Source of the DNA: Desmodus rotundus
Taxonomy: Eukaryota; Chordata; Mammalia; Chiroptera; Phyllostomidae
Assembly: GCF_022682495.2 (NCBI RefSeq)
Contig: NC_071397.1
Coordinates: forward strand, 28,721,427 to 28,785,426
Direction of reading: 5' to 3'
DNA length: 64,000 bases
The notes under the pieces were generated by a model, which was given only the letters and a program-made list of their open reading frames with translations, was not told where the DNA came from and searched no databases. Below are positions 47,770-56,615 of the stretch, piece after piece; position 1 is the stretch's first letter; every line of letters begins with the position of its first letter. Made by a program: the position numbers and the translations under genes.

Positions 47770-48468
47770 TTAGGTAACTCCCTTTAACATTTCATATAAT
47801 AAGGGCTTGGTGATGATGAGCTTCTTTAACTTGACCTTATCTGAGAAGCACTTTATCTGCCCTTCCATTCTAAGTGATAGCTTTGCTGGATACAGTAATC
47901 TTGGATGTAGATCCTTGCGTTTAATCTTGGGTAATGTAATTATGATGTGCCTTGGCGTGTTCCTCCTTGGGTCCAGCTTCTTTGGGACTCTCTGAACTTC
48001 CTGGACTTCCCGGAAGTCTATTTCCTTTGCCAGATTAGGGAAGTTCTCCTTCATTATTTGTTCAAATAAGTTTTCAATTTTTTGTTCTTCCTCTTCTCCT
48101 TCTGGCACCCCTATAACTCGGATGTTGGAACGTTTCAAGGTGTCCTGGAGGTTCCTAAGCCTCTCCTCATTTTTCCAAGTTCTTGTTTCTTCATTCTTTT
48201 CTGTTTGGATGTTTGTTTCTTCCTTCTGGTCCACACCATTGATTTGAGTCCCAGTTTCCTTCTCATCACTATTGGTTCCCTGTACATTTTCCTTTGTTTC
48301 TCTTAGCATAGGCTTCATTTTTTCATCTGTTTTTCGAATAGATTCAACCAAGTCTGTGAGCATATTGATAACCAGTGCTTTGAACTGTGCATCTGATAGG
48401 TTGGCTATCTCTTCGTCGCTTAGTTGTATTTTTTCTGGAGCTTTGAAGTGTTCTGTCATTTGGGCCAT
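47770..48468 (-). CDS. HAL1-like ORF1p with in-frame 47-codon deletion
   Basis: 232 residues, uninterrupted. L1 ORF1p is a trimeric RNA-binding chaperone of the L1 ribonucleoprotein. The start at 48,468 (MAQMTEHFKAPEKIQLSD) follows a poly(A) run, so A is at -3, and G follows at +4. Residues ~1-95 are polar and lysine/glutamate-rich, a short version of the coiled-coil part. The RRM begins at NIRVIGVPEGEEEE (about 115) and includes IENLFEQIMKENFPNLAKE and TPRHIIITLPKIKRK. It then jumps to DLHPRLLYPAKL, RMEGQIKCFSDKVKL and TKPLLYEMLKGVT, the end of the C-terminal domain. Compared with copy A, 141 bp (17,805-17,945 there) are missing at 47,918/47,919: exactly 47 codons, removing the end of the RRM and the start of the C-terminal domain. 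Probably not a competent RNA binder; expression unknown. Confidence 0.8.
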   Translation of the reverse strand: MAQMTEHFKAPEKIQLSDEEIANLSDAQFKALVINMLTDLVESIRKTDEKMKPMLRETKENVQGTNSDEKETGTQINGVDQKEETNIQTEKNEETRTWKNEERLRNLQDTLKRSNIRVIGVPEGEEEEQKIENLFEQIMKENFPNLAKEIDFREVQEVQRVPKKLDPRRNTPRHIIITLPKIKRKDLHPRLLYPAKLSLRMEGQIKCFSDKVKLKKLIITKPLLYEMLKGVT

Positions 48469-48479
48469 TTTTTTTTTTT

Positions 48480-49222
48480 TTGTCTTGGCGTGTCTGTTAC
48501 TTTAAGGGGCGGAGCCTTAGGTGTTCACCGGGGCGGGGTAACGCTGGTCGCTGAGCTGTGACGCTGTACGAGGGGGAGGGGCTGAGTGGGAGCAATGGCG
48601 CCAGCCTCACTCTCCTCTGGATTTCAATCCTTCACTCCGCTACCCACAATCAAACTGGGCCACTCTGGTGCTGATTCCCGAGTAAGTGGGTCTGTGCACA
48701 CTCTCGGCCCCTGTGGGTCTCTCCAACAACCTCTGCTGTGAGGCTGGGAGTCTCTCCTGCTGCTGCCCCAACCCCCAGGGGCACTTTCAATCAGAGGTTT
48801 GAGGCTTTATTTCCCGGAGCTGGAGCCCTGGGTTGCACGGTCTGCTTCTCTGCCCGCCGTTCATCCAGTTTATCTGTGGGCGAATGTGTTGCCGCAAGGT
48901 GCTACCCGCCACTCTGCCTGTCCCACTCTCCGCCACTCTGAGTCCGGCCCTCTCAGTTTATCTGCGCAGATGTGGGGCCGCAGGGTCTGCTAGTGCTCGG
49001 ACTGCCTGCGCCATTTGTCCCACACTCCGCCAGTCTCAGTCCCGCCACAGCCACGCGAGTCCTTTCCACCCCGGTGCCCGTCTCCGCCCCTCCTACCAGT
49101 CTGGATGAATGGTTATTTTCTATTTTCTTGGTGTTGGTCCCCCTTGCTGTTCGATTCTCTGTCAGTTCTGGTTGTGCGAGGAGGCGCAGTGTGTCTACCT
49201 ACGCCGCCATCTTGGTTCTCCC
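48480..49222 (-). promoter_or_regulatory. CpG-rich 5' UTR / internal promoter of HAL1-like copy B
   Basis: About 740 bp with much higher GC and many CpGs compared with the AT-rich surroundings. L1-type 5' UTRs hold the internal Pol II promoter, so this is the likely promoter of copy B. Homologous but CpG-poor, decayed versions lie at 18,480-19,156, 20,030-20,747 and about 51,790-52,580. Plus-strand frames of 64-134 codons here are antisense shadows. Confidence 0.65.
49202..49215 (-). promoter_or_regulatory. YY1-like motif at the element 5' end
   Basis: In element orientation AAGATGGCGGC, the YY1 consensus, lies about 10 bases from the 5' terminus. Human L1 has a YY1 site at the equivalent place that sets transcription start accuracy. 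Copies A (AAGATGGAGGC) and D (AAGATGGTGGC) differ by one base; copy C is decayed. Confidence 0.6.
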
Positions 49223-49237
49223 AATCTTTTGTATCTT
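49223..49237. repeat. 15-bp target-site duplication, right
   Basis: Identical to 47,356-47,370; together they define the exact ends of HAL1-like copy B. Confidence 0.95.
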
Positions 49238-50529
49238 ATTTTTTAGATTCTATTTCATTTATTTCTGCTCTGATCTTTATCATTTCCTTCCTTCTATCTT
49301 TTCTTCCTTCCTTCCTTCTTCCTTCTACTGATTTTGGGCTTTGTTGTCTGTTGCTTTTCATTCAAGTTCCTTTAAGTGCAAAGTTAGATTGTTTATTTGA
49401 ACTTTTTCTTGTTTCTTGAGATAGGTTTAATGCTATGAATTTCCCTGTTATGACTGTTTTCCCAGTGTTCCAAAGGTTGGGAGTCGTTGTGTTGTCATTT
49501 TCATTTTCATTTGTTTCAAGTTATTGTTTGATTTCTTCCTTGATCTCATTGTTGACCCATTCATTCCTTAATTCCATGTTATTAGCTTCCATGTTTTTGT
49601 GTGTTTTTCAGTTTTCTGCTTGTGCTTGATTTCTACTTTCATAGCATTGTGGTCTGAGAAGATGCTTGATATGATTTCAATCTCCTTGAATTTACTGAGA
49701 CTTGTTTTGTGTGCTAACATATGGTCTATCCTATAAAACATTCCATGTTCACTTGAAAAAGAAGTGTATATTCTACTGCTTTGGGGTGAAATACTCTGTA
49801 GATATTAGTTAAATCCATTTGATCCAGTGTGTTGTTTAAGGTCATTGTCTTTTTGTTGCTTTTCTGTCAGGAGATCGAATCACTGAAGTTAATGGGGTGT
49901 TAAAATCCCTGACTACGACTATTTCTGTTGCTCTCTCCCTTTATGTCCATGAAGATTTGCTTTACATATTTAGGTGTTCCTATGTTGGGTGTATAAATGT
50001 TGACTAGGGTTATATCCTCTTGTTGGATTGTTCCCATTATCATTATGTAGTTTTCTTCTTTGTCTCTTACTACAGCCTTGGTGTTAAACTCTATTTTGTC
50101 TGATTTAGATCTTGCTACCCAAGCTTTTTGTTTTCCTTTCCATTTGCATGAAATATCTTTTTCCATCCCTTTTAGTCTGTGTGTACCTTTTGTTCTGAGT
50201 TAGATCTCTTGGAGACAGGGAATACATACACACACACACATATATATATGTCTTTTTTTATCTATTCATTTTATCCATTATGTCTTTTGATTGGAGCATA
50301 TAAGTCATTTACATTTAAATTGATTATTGATAGATATGTATTTGTTGCCATTTTATTTTTTTTAACTATTTTCCTCTGTTTTTTCCTCTTCTCAAAGCAA
50401 GCCCTTTAATATTTGTTGCAGTACTGCTTTGGTGTTAACAAACTCCTATAACTATTTCTTGTCTGGAAAACTCTTTTGTTCTCCTTCAACTTTAAATGAT
50501 AGACTTGCTAGGTAAAGTAGCCTTGGTTG

Positions 50530-50545
50530 TAGGTCCTTGCTTTTT
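50530..50545. repeat. 16-bp target-site duplication, left
   Basis: TAGGTCCTTGCTTTTT, repeated identically at 52,581-52,596. Confidence 0.95.
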
Positions 50546-52580
50546 TCTTTTTTTAGTATATTTTATTGATTATGCTATTATAGTCATCATAATTTTCCCC
50601 CTTTGCTCCCCTCCACCCCATACCCCGTCCCTCCAGGTATCCCTACCCCTTAGTTATGTCCATGGGTCATTTATATAAGTTCTTCGGCTTCTCCATTTCC
50701 TATACTATTCTTAGCATCCCCCTATCTATTTTGTACCTACAATTATGCTTCTTAATCCCTTTACCTTTGCCCCCATTCTCCCTCCCCCGCCCCCAGCTGT
50801 TAACCCTCCAAATGATCTCCACATCTATGATTCTGTTCCTGTTCTAGTTGTTTGCTTAATTTGTTTTTGTTTTTTAGATTCAGTTGTTGATAGTTGTGCA
50901 TTTGTTATTTTAATGTTCATAGTTTTGATCTTCTTTTTCTTAAATAGGTCCCTTTAATGTTTCATATGATAATGGCTTGGTGATGATGATATCCTTCAGC
51001 TTTACGTTGTCTGGAAAGCCTTTTATCTGCCTGTTGATTCCAAATGATTGCTTTGCTGGATAGACATTATATCTTGGTTGTAGGTCCTTGGTTTCATGAC
51101 TTTGAATGTTTCTTGCCAGTCCCTTCTTGGCTGCACAGTTTCTTTTAAGAAGTCAGCTGACAGTCTTATGGGAATACCTTTCAAAATAATTCTCTGCTTT
51201 TCTCTTGCTGCTGTTAAAAATTCTCTCTTTATCTTTAACCGATGGCATTTTAATTATGATGTGCCTTGATGTGGTCCTCTTTGGGTCCAACTTATTTCAT
51301 ACTCTCTGTATGTACTGGACTTGTATGTCTATTTCCTTCACCAAATTAGGGAAGTTTTCTTTCAATATTTTTTCCAAAATTTTTGGTTTCCTCCTCTTCC
51401 TCTTCTCCTTCTGGCATCCCTATGATTCAGATGTTGGCCCTTTTGGAGATGCCCTAGAGTCTTCTTATACTCTCCTTTTTTTTTTTTTTTTGAATTCTTA
51501 TTTCTTCATCCTGTTCTGGTTGAGTGTGTATTGCTTCCTTATGTTCCAAATTGTTGATTTGGGTCCCATCTTCCTTCCCATCACTGTTGGTTCCCTGTGG
51601 ATTTTTCTTTATTTCTTTACTTAGTGTAGCCTTCATTTCTTCCCTTTGTTTTGCCATACTCAGTCAGGTCTCTGAGCATCCTGATCACCATTGTTTTGAA
51701 CTTTGCATCTGATATGTTGACTATCTCCATTTCATTTAGTTCTTTTTCTGGAGTTTTGTTCTGTTCTTTCATTTGGACCATATTTCTTTGTCTCCTCTAT
51801 TTGGCAGCCTCCCTGTATTTGTTTCTGTGTATTAGATACAGCTGCTTTGACTCCCTGTATTAGCACACCTATTAAGGTGTATGGGGCAGAGACTTAAGTA
51901 TTTGCCAGGGTAGGACAACTTGTTTCACCACTTTGTGGTGCTATGTGGTAGGGAGGGGCCAGAGAAGGGACAATGCTGCTGCCTGGCTTCTGGAGGCTTG
52001 CCCGGCACTCGCCCCATTTCCCTTCACTTCACCCACTTCCTGTATGCAACTGGCACCCTTCTAGCTGTTGCCCTGGTGGTGATTCCCAGAGTAGGTAGGT
52101 TTTCAAATGTTCTAGGTCCATGTGGGCCCTTTAAATGGACTTTACTGAATAACCAGCAGTTTATTCTGCTGCCCCAATCCCCACTGGTTTTTATAGCCAG
52201 AAATTATGAGGCTTTATCTTCCCAATGCTGGAACCCTGGGCTGCGAGTTCTGGCCTTGGGCTGGGATCGCTCACCCCAAGGTATCCCCCCACCCCCGCCA
52301 ATTTTTATCCACCACACATGAATGTGGGACTATTCATTCCACTGCCACCATGGCCTCTCCACACCACACTCTGTCCTCTCTATCCTGGCTCCTGGGCTCC
52401 TCCCCTCTTACCCATCTGGATGAATATGGCATCTGTAAATCCTTGGTTGTCAGACTTCCATACAGTTCAATTTTCTGGAAGATCTGGCTGTTTTGTGTTT
52501 TGAGGTTAGTTGTGCTTCTTCTTGTGGCTGTGTGAGGAGGTGAAGTGTGTCTACCTACACCTCTAACTTGACAGGAAGTC
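50546..52580 (-). mobile_element. HAL1-like element, copy C
   Basis: 2,035 bp, minus strand, bounded by a perfect 16-bp duplication, inserted in L1 ORF1. Same layout as copies A and B: 5' UTR (52,580 to about 51,795), ORF1 relic, G-rich 3' UTR ending in the TATTTTATTGATTATGCTAT tail. The 5' terminus reads GACTTCCTGTCAAGTTAGAG, where AAGATGG has decayed. It is longer than copy B because the 141-bp ORF1 segment is present and the 5' UTR is longer. Many CpGs have been lost, so it looks older than B. Confidence 0.85.
50930..51795 (-). pseudogene. L1/HAL1 ORF1p relic of copy C
   Basis: The start context is preserved: ATGGTCCAAATGAAAGAACA in element sense near 51,783, giving MVQMKEQNKTPEKELNEMEI and a polar N-terminal part. 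The minus frame at 51,657-51,454 carries NPQGTNSDGKEDGTQINNLE, parallel to QGTNSDEKETGTQINGVD of copy B. Frameshifts, including one at an A run near 51,478-51,491, break it before the RRM. Not translatable as a whole. Confidence 0.8.
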
Positions 52581-52596
52581 TAGGTCCTTGCTTTTT
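52581..52596. repeat. 16-bp target-site duplication, right
   Basis: Identical to 50,530-50,545. Confidence 0.95.
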
Positions 52597-53424
52597 ATCA
52601 CCTTGAATTTTTCATGCCAATCGGTTCTAGTCTGAAATATTTCTGTTGAGAAATCACATGGCAATCTAACAGCAACTGCATTGTAGGTAACTAATTTCCT
52701 TTCTTTATACCTTTTAAGATTCTCTCCTTGTTGTTAAGCTTTTCCATTTTAATTATGTTGTTTCTTGGTGTAGGCCTCTTTGGGTCCATCTTGTCTGGGA
52801 CTCTCTCAATTTCCCGGACTTGTGAATCTTTTCCCTTCGCCAGTTTAGAGAAATTCTGGACCATTATTTTCTCCAAAAGTTTCTCAATCCCTTGTTCACT
52901 CTCTTTTCCTTAAGCTATCCCCACATTGCAGAGGTTGTTACTCTTCATGTTGTCCCCCAAATTTCTTAAACTCTCCTCATTTTCTTAAATCCTTTTTTTC
53001 TTTTTGTTGCTCTGCTTAGGTATTTTTTTCTACCTTGTCTTTAAAATTGCTAATTTGTTCCTCTGCTTCATTTAACCTACAGTTCATTCCTTCCAGTGTA
53101 GCATTTATTTCAGATAAGGGGTTCTTTATTTCTTACTGGCCCTTTTTTATGGTTTTCTTTTTTTCATGCTGTTGAGCATCCTTGTAATCATTACTCTAAA
53201 CTCTTCATCTGATAAATTGCTTGCCTGCATTTCAATTAGATCTTCTGGAGAACTCTCTTGTTCTTTCATTTGGAACCTGTTTCTTTGTCTTTCCATTTTG
53301 TGTGCCTCTTGGTGTTTGTTTCTATGTAGTAAGTAAACCTGCAAAGACTCTGGTACAATCCTATGTCAGATGCTGCTTGTGAACTGGCCCTGAGCAACCT
53401 GTTTGGAGCTATCAGCAATTCACA

Positions 53425-53691
53425 GCTTGTGGCTGACTGATCGAATGTGTCAAAAGTGGTTTGTGAAGTTTCATGGTGGAGATGTCTTGCTTGACATTGC
53501 TCCACAGTCGGGTAGACCAGTTAAAGTTGATAGTGATCAAATCAAGACATTAATAGAGAACAATCAACATTATACCATATGGGACATAGTCAACATACTC
53601 AAAGTATCCAAATCAATTAAGTTATTGGTGAAAATGAAAAATGTGTCTTTCGTTTTATGGAAAAAACACATGGACACTTTGGCCAACCCAA
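53425..53691 (+). mobile_element. Mariner MITE, left-truncated
   Basis: Ends with GGCCAACCCAA followed by TA (53,692-53,693), the typical terminus of a mammalian mariner family. Plus-strand frame: MCQKWFVKFHGGDVLLDIAP, QSGRPVKVDSDQIKTLIENN, then ILKVSKSIKLLVKMKNVSF running straight into the terminal repeat. Only the N-terminal DNA-binding part remains; the catalytic domain is deleted. The left terminus is not visible. The same family and internal junction recur at 57,684-58,239. Confidence 0.85.
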
Positions 53692-53693
53692 TA

Positions 53694-54269
53694 CTTTTCT
53701 CAATTCTGAAACACTTCACAGTTCAAGTATAAGAGATGAACCCCTGATGCCCATGAGGTGAGAGAGTACGTGGGCCAGATTTTCCTTGTAGCCAGTCCTG
53801 GAGGACTTCCACCTCTTCTCCACATAGGAAACAAGCTCCTTATCTTTTTCCTCTCTGACTGATTGCTTATAGTCAAATTTGATAACCTTCCTTTCAACAA
53901 ACATTGATCCTAATGTTGCCAGTCAAGGACTTAGGATTGGTTTGGCTTGGCTTTGGAAATCAAAAACACATTAAAAGGGTTTGTTTTTCTGATTATTGTT
54001 CAGCTTTTAATTAAAAGAATCTGTTGAGGGCTTTAAATGACTTCTTTGCTGTGGGATCTATGGGCCCTCACCTAATGCAGAAGTTACTCAATAGGCAAAA
54101 ACATAAGAAAAAAAATGGGGCCAGAGGATTCTTTTGTTATTCATTCAAAATATTAACCTAACACTTATGTGAAGATTATTTTTAACCTTCCCAAGTGATT
54201 TGATTCAAGTCACCTTTGAGAACCCCTGATTTCCAGCAGCTGCTTTGTAGTCAGTACACTGGGAAGCCA
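53694..54269. other. Non-coding DNA, no recognised feature
   Basis: Nothing recognised. Confidence 0.5.
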
Positions 54270-54279
54270 TTTGAGTTCA

Positions 54280-54445
54280 GAGCAGCACCACTACCTGAGT
54301 AACACTGGGCAAGTCATTGCTTTAAATCTCAATTTTTTCACTTATAAAATGGAAATATTTTACATAAATTATACATTTAAGTGAATAAGATTATACATAT
54401 AAGGCTCTTATCTTGGTGCCTAGAACACTGTAAATATATAATAAA
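54280..54445 (+). mobile_element. MIR SINE
   Basis: Sense: 'ACTGGGCAAGTCATTGCTTT' preceded by TGAGTAAC, 'CACTTATAAAATGGAAATAT', 'CTTGGTGCCTAGAACACTG'. Diverged. Confidence 0.8.
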
Positions 54446-54619
54446 GATTAATATAACCATCTATTAGATTATAATAGATATTAAATATTTATCCTTGGTG
54501 ATTCTATTTAAGGTATGTATACCTGACAATCCCCCAGGATTGCTTTTGGATATATTCCTGGATTATTTTGAGGATATGTGTTGTAGTAATTTTTAAATTA
54601 TAGGGTTACATTTAAATTT

Positions 54620-55105
54620 TATTTATTCATCCATTTGAGCAGTGTTCTGGGTACTGGGGATACAGCAGGCAGCAAGACACACAAGGCCCCTCATCCAGAG
54701 AGTTTGAACTCTAGTGAACAGACAATAAACAAAAAGCAATGATAATATGATATCAGTTAGTGGCTATTTTTTAGGAAGAAAGATAAAGCTGGGCAGAGGG
54801 GTGGCCAGCTGTAAAGTTGTGGAGGAGTGCTGAGTATCTATCAGAAGTAGGGCAAGGAAGAAAGGTCTCCCAGTGAAGATAACAACTGAGCAGAGATATG
54901 AAAGAAGTAAGGAGTGATAGAAAATTCTGGGGATGGGGGAAGTATTCTGGATGAGGGCATAGCAGGGGAAATAGCCCTGAGGGACACTGTGAACCTATTC
55001 AAAGAGCAACACAAGGCATTGTAGGCCAGAGCCCCAGTGAGCAAAGGCAGAGGGGTGATAAGTGGAGAGGCCAGATGGTGAGTGGCCAGGGATCTTATGA
55101 TGTGT
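54620..55105 (-). mobile_element. L2 LINE 3' fragment
   Basis: Antisense L2 3' UTR in long colinear form: 'TGTTCTGGGTACTGGGGATA', 'ACAGACAATAAACAAAAAGC', 'CAACTGAGCAGAGATATGAA', 'AATAGCCCTGAGGGACACTG', 'GTGAGTGGCCAGGGATC'. Followed by a short L1-like stretch (55,110-55,160, TCTTTCGCTTAGCATAATG). Confidence 0.85.
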
Positions 55106-55159
55106 CTTTTGGGTCCTGGCTTCTTTCGCTTAGCATAATGTTTTCAATATTCATCCATT

Positions 55160-55799
55160 ATGCATTATGAATCAGAATTTTGATTTACATTTTTAAAAGA
55201 CCATGCTTGTTGCTATGATGTAAACTCACAGTAAGAGACTAAGAGTGTAAGAGTGGAACAGAGAAAACAGTAAGACCGAGAATGCTGTACCCTGGTGAGA
55301 GATGATGGAGGTTCAGGAGGACAGAAGTTTAAGTGCAGAGAAGGGACCAGATTCATGATCAATCCATCTACTTATCTAGATCTATCTACCTTTCTGTCCA
55401 TCTATCTATCCATTTATCTACCTATCTTTCTACGTGCAAATAGATATATGTACACACACATGTATATGTGTGACTTGGATGGCCAATGGTGGTGCATCTG
55501 GGTCAGGCCATAGGCAAAATTATGACTGATTTTCAGTTAACTTCTTCCTTCTCGTGCTGCTGTCCAGCCCCCAGCCCCCAAGCCTTAGCCATTTTTAGTC
55601 ATTGGCTAGAGTCCAAGAAGCAGCCTCTAATGAGAATTTTAAAATTCAGCAAGTTATCAGCAAGTACACTCACCTTGGAAAAAGTGTGAACCTTCCAAGA
55701 TTACTCACAATACTCGATTGAATCTTTAATTCAGGGTTTGCTTAAAACACCCATCTCATTTCCTTATTATGACAGAATTTATGGCGCAAACCTTTCTCT
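55160..55799. other. Non-coding DNA with a tetranucleotide repeat
   Basis: No gene recognised; contains the imperfect (TCTA)n at 55,363-55,432. Confidence 0.5.
55363..55432. repeat. Imperfect (TCTA)n microsatellite
   Basis: TCTA/TCCA/TTTA units over about 70 bp with many interruptions. Confidence 0.9.
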
Positions 55800-55950
55800 G
55801 CTCAATGAGTATTTCCTGAGCCTCCTATGTGTCCAACATGCTGCCAAGCGTTGTGAGTAGTTAAAAACTGTAAGACATGGTCCTCGCTCCTGAATACAGT
55901 TTGGGGTATAAAGCATGCATGCACAAGACAGTGAAAAAGCCACCTAAGAC
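55800..55950 (-). mobile_element. L2 LINE 3' end, short
   Basis: Antisense: 'AATGAGTATTTCCTGAGCCT', 'TGTGTCCAACATGCTGCCAA' and 'ACATGGTCCTCGCTCCTGAA' follow the L2 3' end. Confidence 0.65.
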
Positions 55951-56079
55951 CAATTTAAAATTAATGCTGGGACACAATTATATATCAGCAGGTCTTCTAC
56001 AAAAGTGTGGTTAAAATACTAATGTCTTGCCAGCAGCGGTTAATTTCATTCAAAGTAAAATCTGTGTGGCAGATTGCAT

Positions 56080-56615
56080 CACAGGCGTCCAAAGGTGACT
56101 GCCACAACACCTTCTATCCCATATCCTCTGCTAGAACCTTGCCACATTCTATCAAAAGGTAGCATTTATGTTCCTTCTCCTTGAACTGGAGTAGGCTTTG
56201 GGGACTTCCTCAACAAGTACAACAGGGAAGATTGACCTCATGTGACTTATAAGGTAAGGTGCTAAAAAGCCACATACTTTTGCCTTGTTTTCTTGGGATG
56301 TTTGTTCTTAGAAACTATCTATCATCTATGAGAAAGCCCAAGCAGCCACGGAGAGGCCCAGGTGAAAAGGAACTGAGGCCTCCACCTCCCACCTCTGGCT
56401 GAGATTCCGGACAGCAGCCAGCACCAATTTGCCAGCCATGTAAGTCAGCCACCTTGGAAGCAGACCCTCTAGTGCTTTACCAGTGAAATACCACTTCTGA
56501 CACTGAGTAGACCCATGCCACCAAGCCATGCCCAAATTGCAGGTTTGAGAGCAAAATTAATATTGCTCCTTTAAGCCTCTCAATTTGGCTGGTTTGTTTT
56601 AGCAATAGGTAAATG
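56080..56615 (+). mobile_element. MLT1-type MaLR LTR
   Basis: Plus-strand MaLR LTR. Landmarks in order: 'CCTTGAACTGGAGTAGGCTT' near 56,182, 'AGAAAGCCCAAGCAGCCACG' near 56,331, 'CCGGACAGCAGCCAGCACCA', 'CCTTTAAGCCTCTCAATTTG' and 'GTTTTAGCAATAGGTAAAT' near the 3' end. Second LTR of this group on this strand (the other is at 13,986). Confidence 0.78.

Larger units (their letters stand above)
47371..49222 (-). mobile_element. Full-length HAL1-like element, copy B
   Basis: 1,852 bp, minus strand, bounded by a perfect 15-bp duplication and inserted in L1 ORF2. In its own direction it starts GGGAGAACCAAGATGGCGGC, has a CpG-rich 5' UTR of about 750 bp, a poly(A) run directly before the ORF1 start, ORF1 (48,468-47,770), a 3' UTR with a G-rich tract (C-rich on the plus strand near 47,445-47,500) and a (CAAA)n-rich A tail (47,371-47,406). 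No ORF2. This is the half-L1 plan; retrotransposition would need L1 ORF2p supplied in trans. The intact duplications, retained CpGs and open ORF1 make it the youngest-looking large element in the window. Confidence 0.88.
45946..50190 (-). pseudogene. L1 ORF2 relic (endonuclease and RT), split at 47,356-49,237
   Basis: Endonuclease part, minus frame 50,166-49,900: SDKIEFNTKAVVRDKEENYI, GTIQQEDITLVNIYTPNIGT and YVKQIFMDIKGE are the recognisable apurinic-endonuclease-like segments; IDHMLAHK follows further on in another frame. RT part (47,355-45,946): blocks corresponding to the fingers and palm are present in several frames. The FADD active site reads FSGD in [11 protein letters not shown] (near 46,360), so one catalytic aspartate is replaced. 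ORF2p normally nicks target DNA and reverse-transcribes L1 RNA; this copy cannot. Start codon region and C-terminus are missing. Confidence 0.85.
45946..53330 (-). mobile_element. Antisense L1 with ORF1 and ORF2, split by two HAL1-like insertions
   Basis: After removing the two insertions the remaining ~3.5 kb reads on the minus strand in L1 order: ORF1 (53,330-52,597 and 50,529-50,410), inter-ORF sequence, ORF2 endonuclease (about 50,190-49,238) and ORF2 reverse transcriptase (47,355-45,946). It stops inside ORF2 at the left, abutting an MLT1 LTR, so the 3' third and 3' UTR are missing. That is unusual, since L1 insertions usually lose the 5' end. All frames are broken. Both inserted elements share its orientation. 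Confidence 0.88.
50410..53330 (-). pseudogene. L1 ORF1 relic of the host element, split by HAL1-like copy C
   Basis: N-terminal piece, minus frame from 53,288: MERQRNRFQMKEQESSPEDL, then IEMQASNLSDEEFRVMITRM, ended by stops. The RRM region near 52,876-52,691 retains DKMDPKRPTPRNNIIKM and NNKERILKGIKK. The C-terminal domain piece lies beyond the insertion at 50,529-50,410 (EGEQKSFPDKK-like, then LQQILKGLL-like text). The insertion of copy C at 50,530-52,596 cuts it, and several frameshifts were present besides. Confidence 0.8.

Noticed and set aside
48738..49419. Plus-strand frames of 64-134 codons in GC-rich DNA, possible CpG-island gene
   Set aside because: They are antisense to the HAL1-like 5' UTR and L1 ORF2, and overlap each other in all frames.
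53403..53732. 109-codon frame as a host gene
   Set aside because: It is the N-terminal part of a mariner transposase running through the terminal repeat into flanking DNA.
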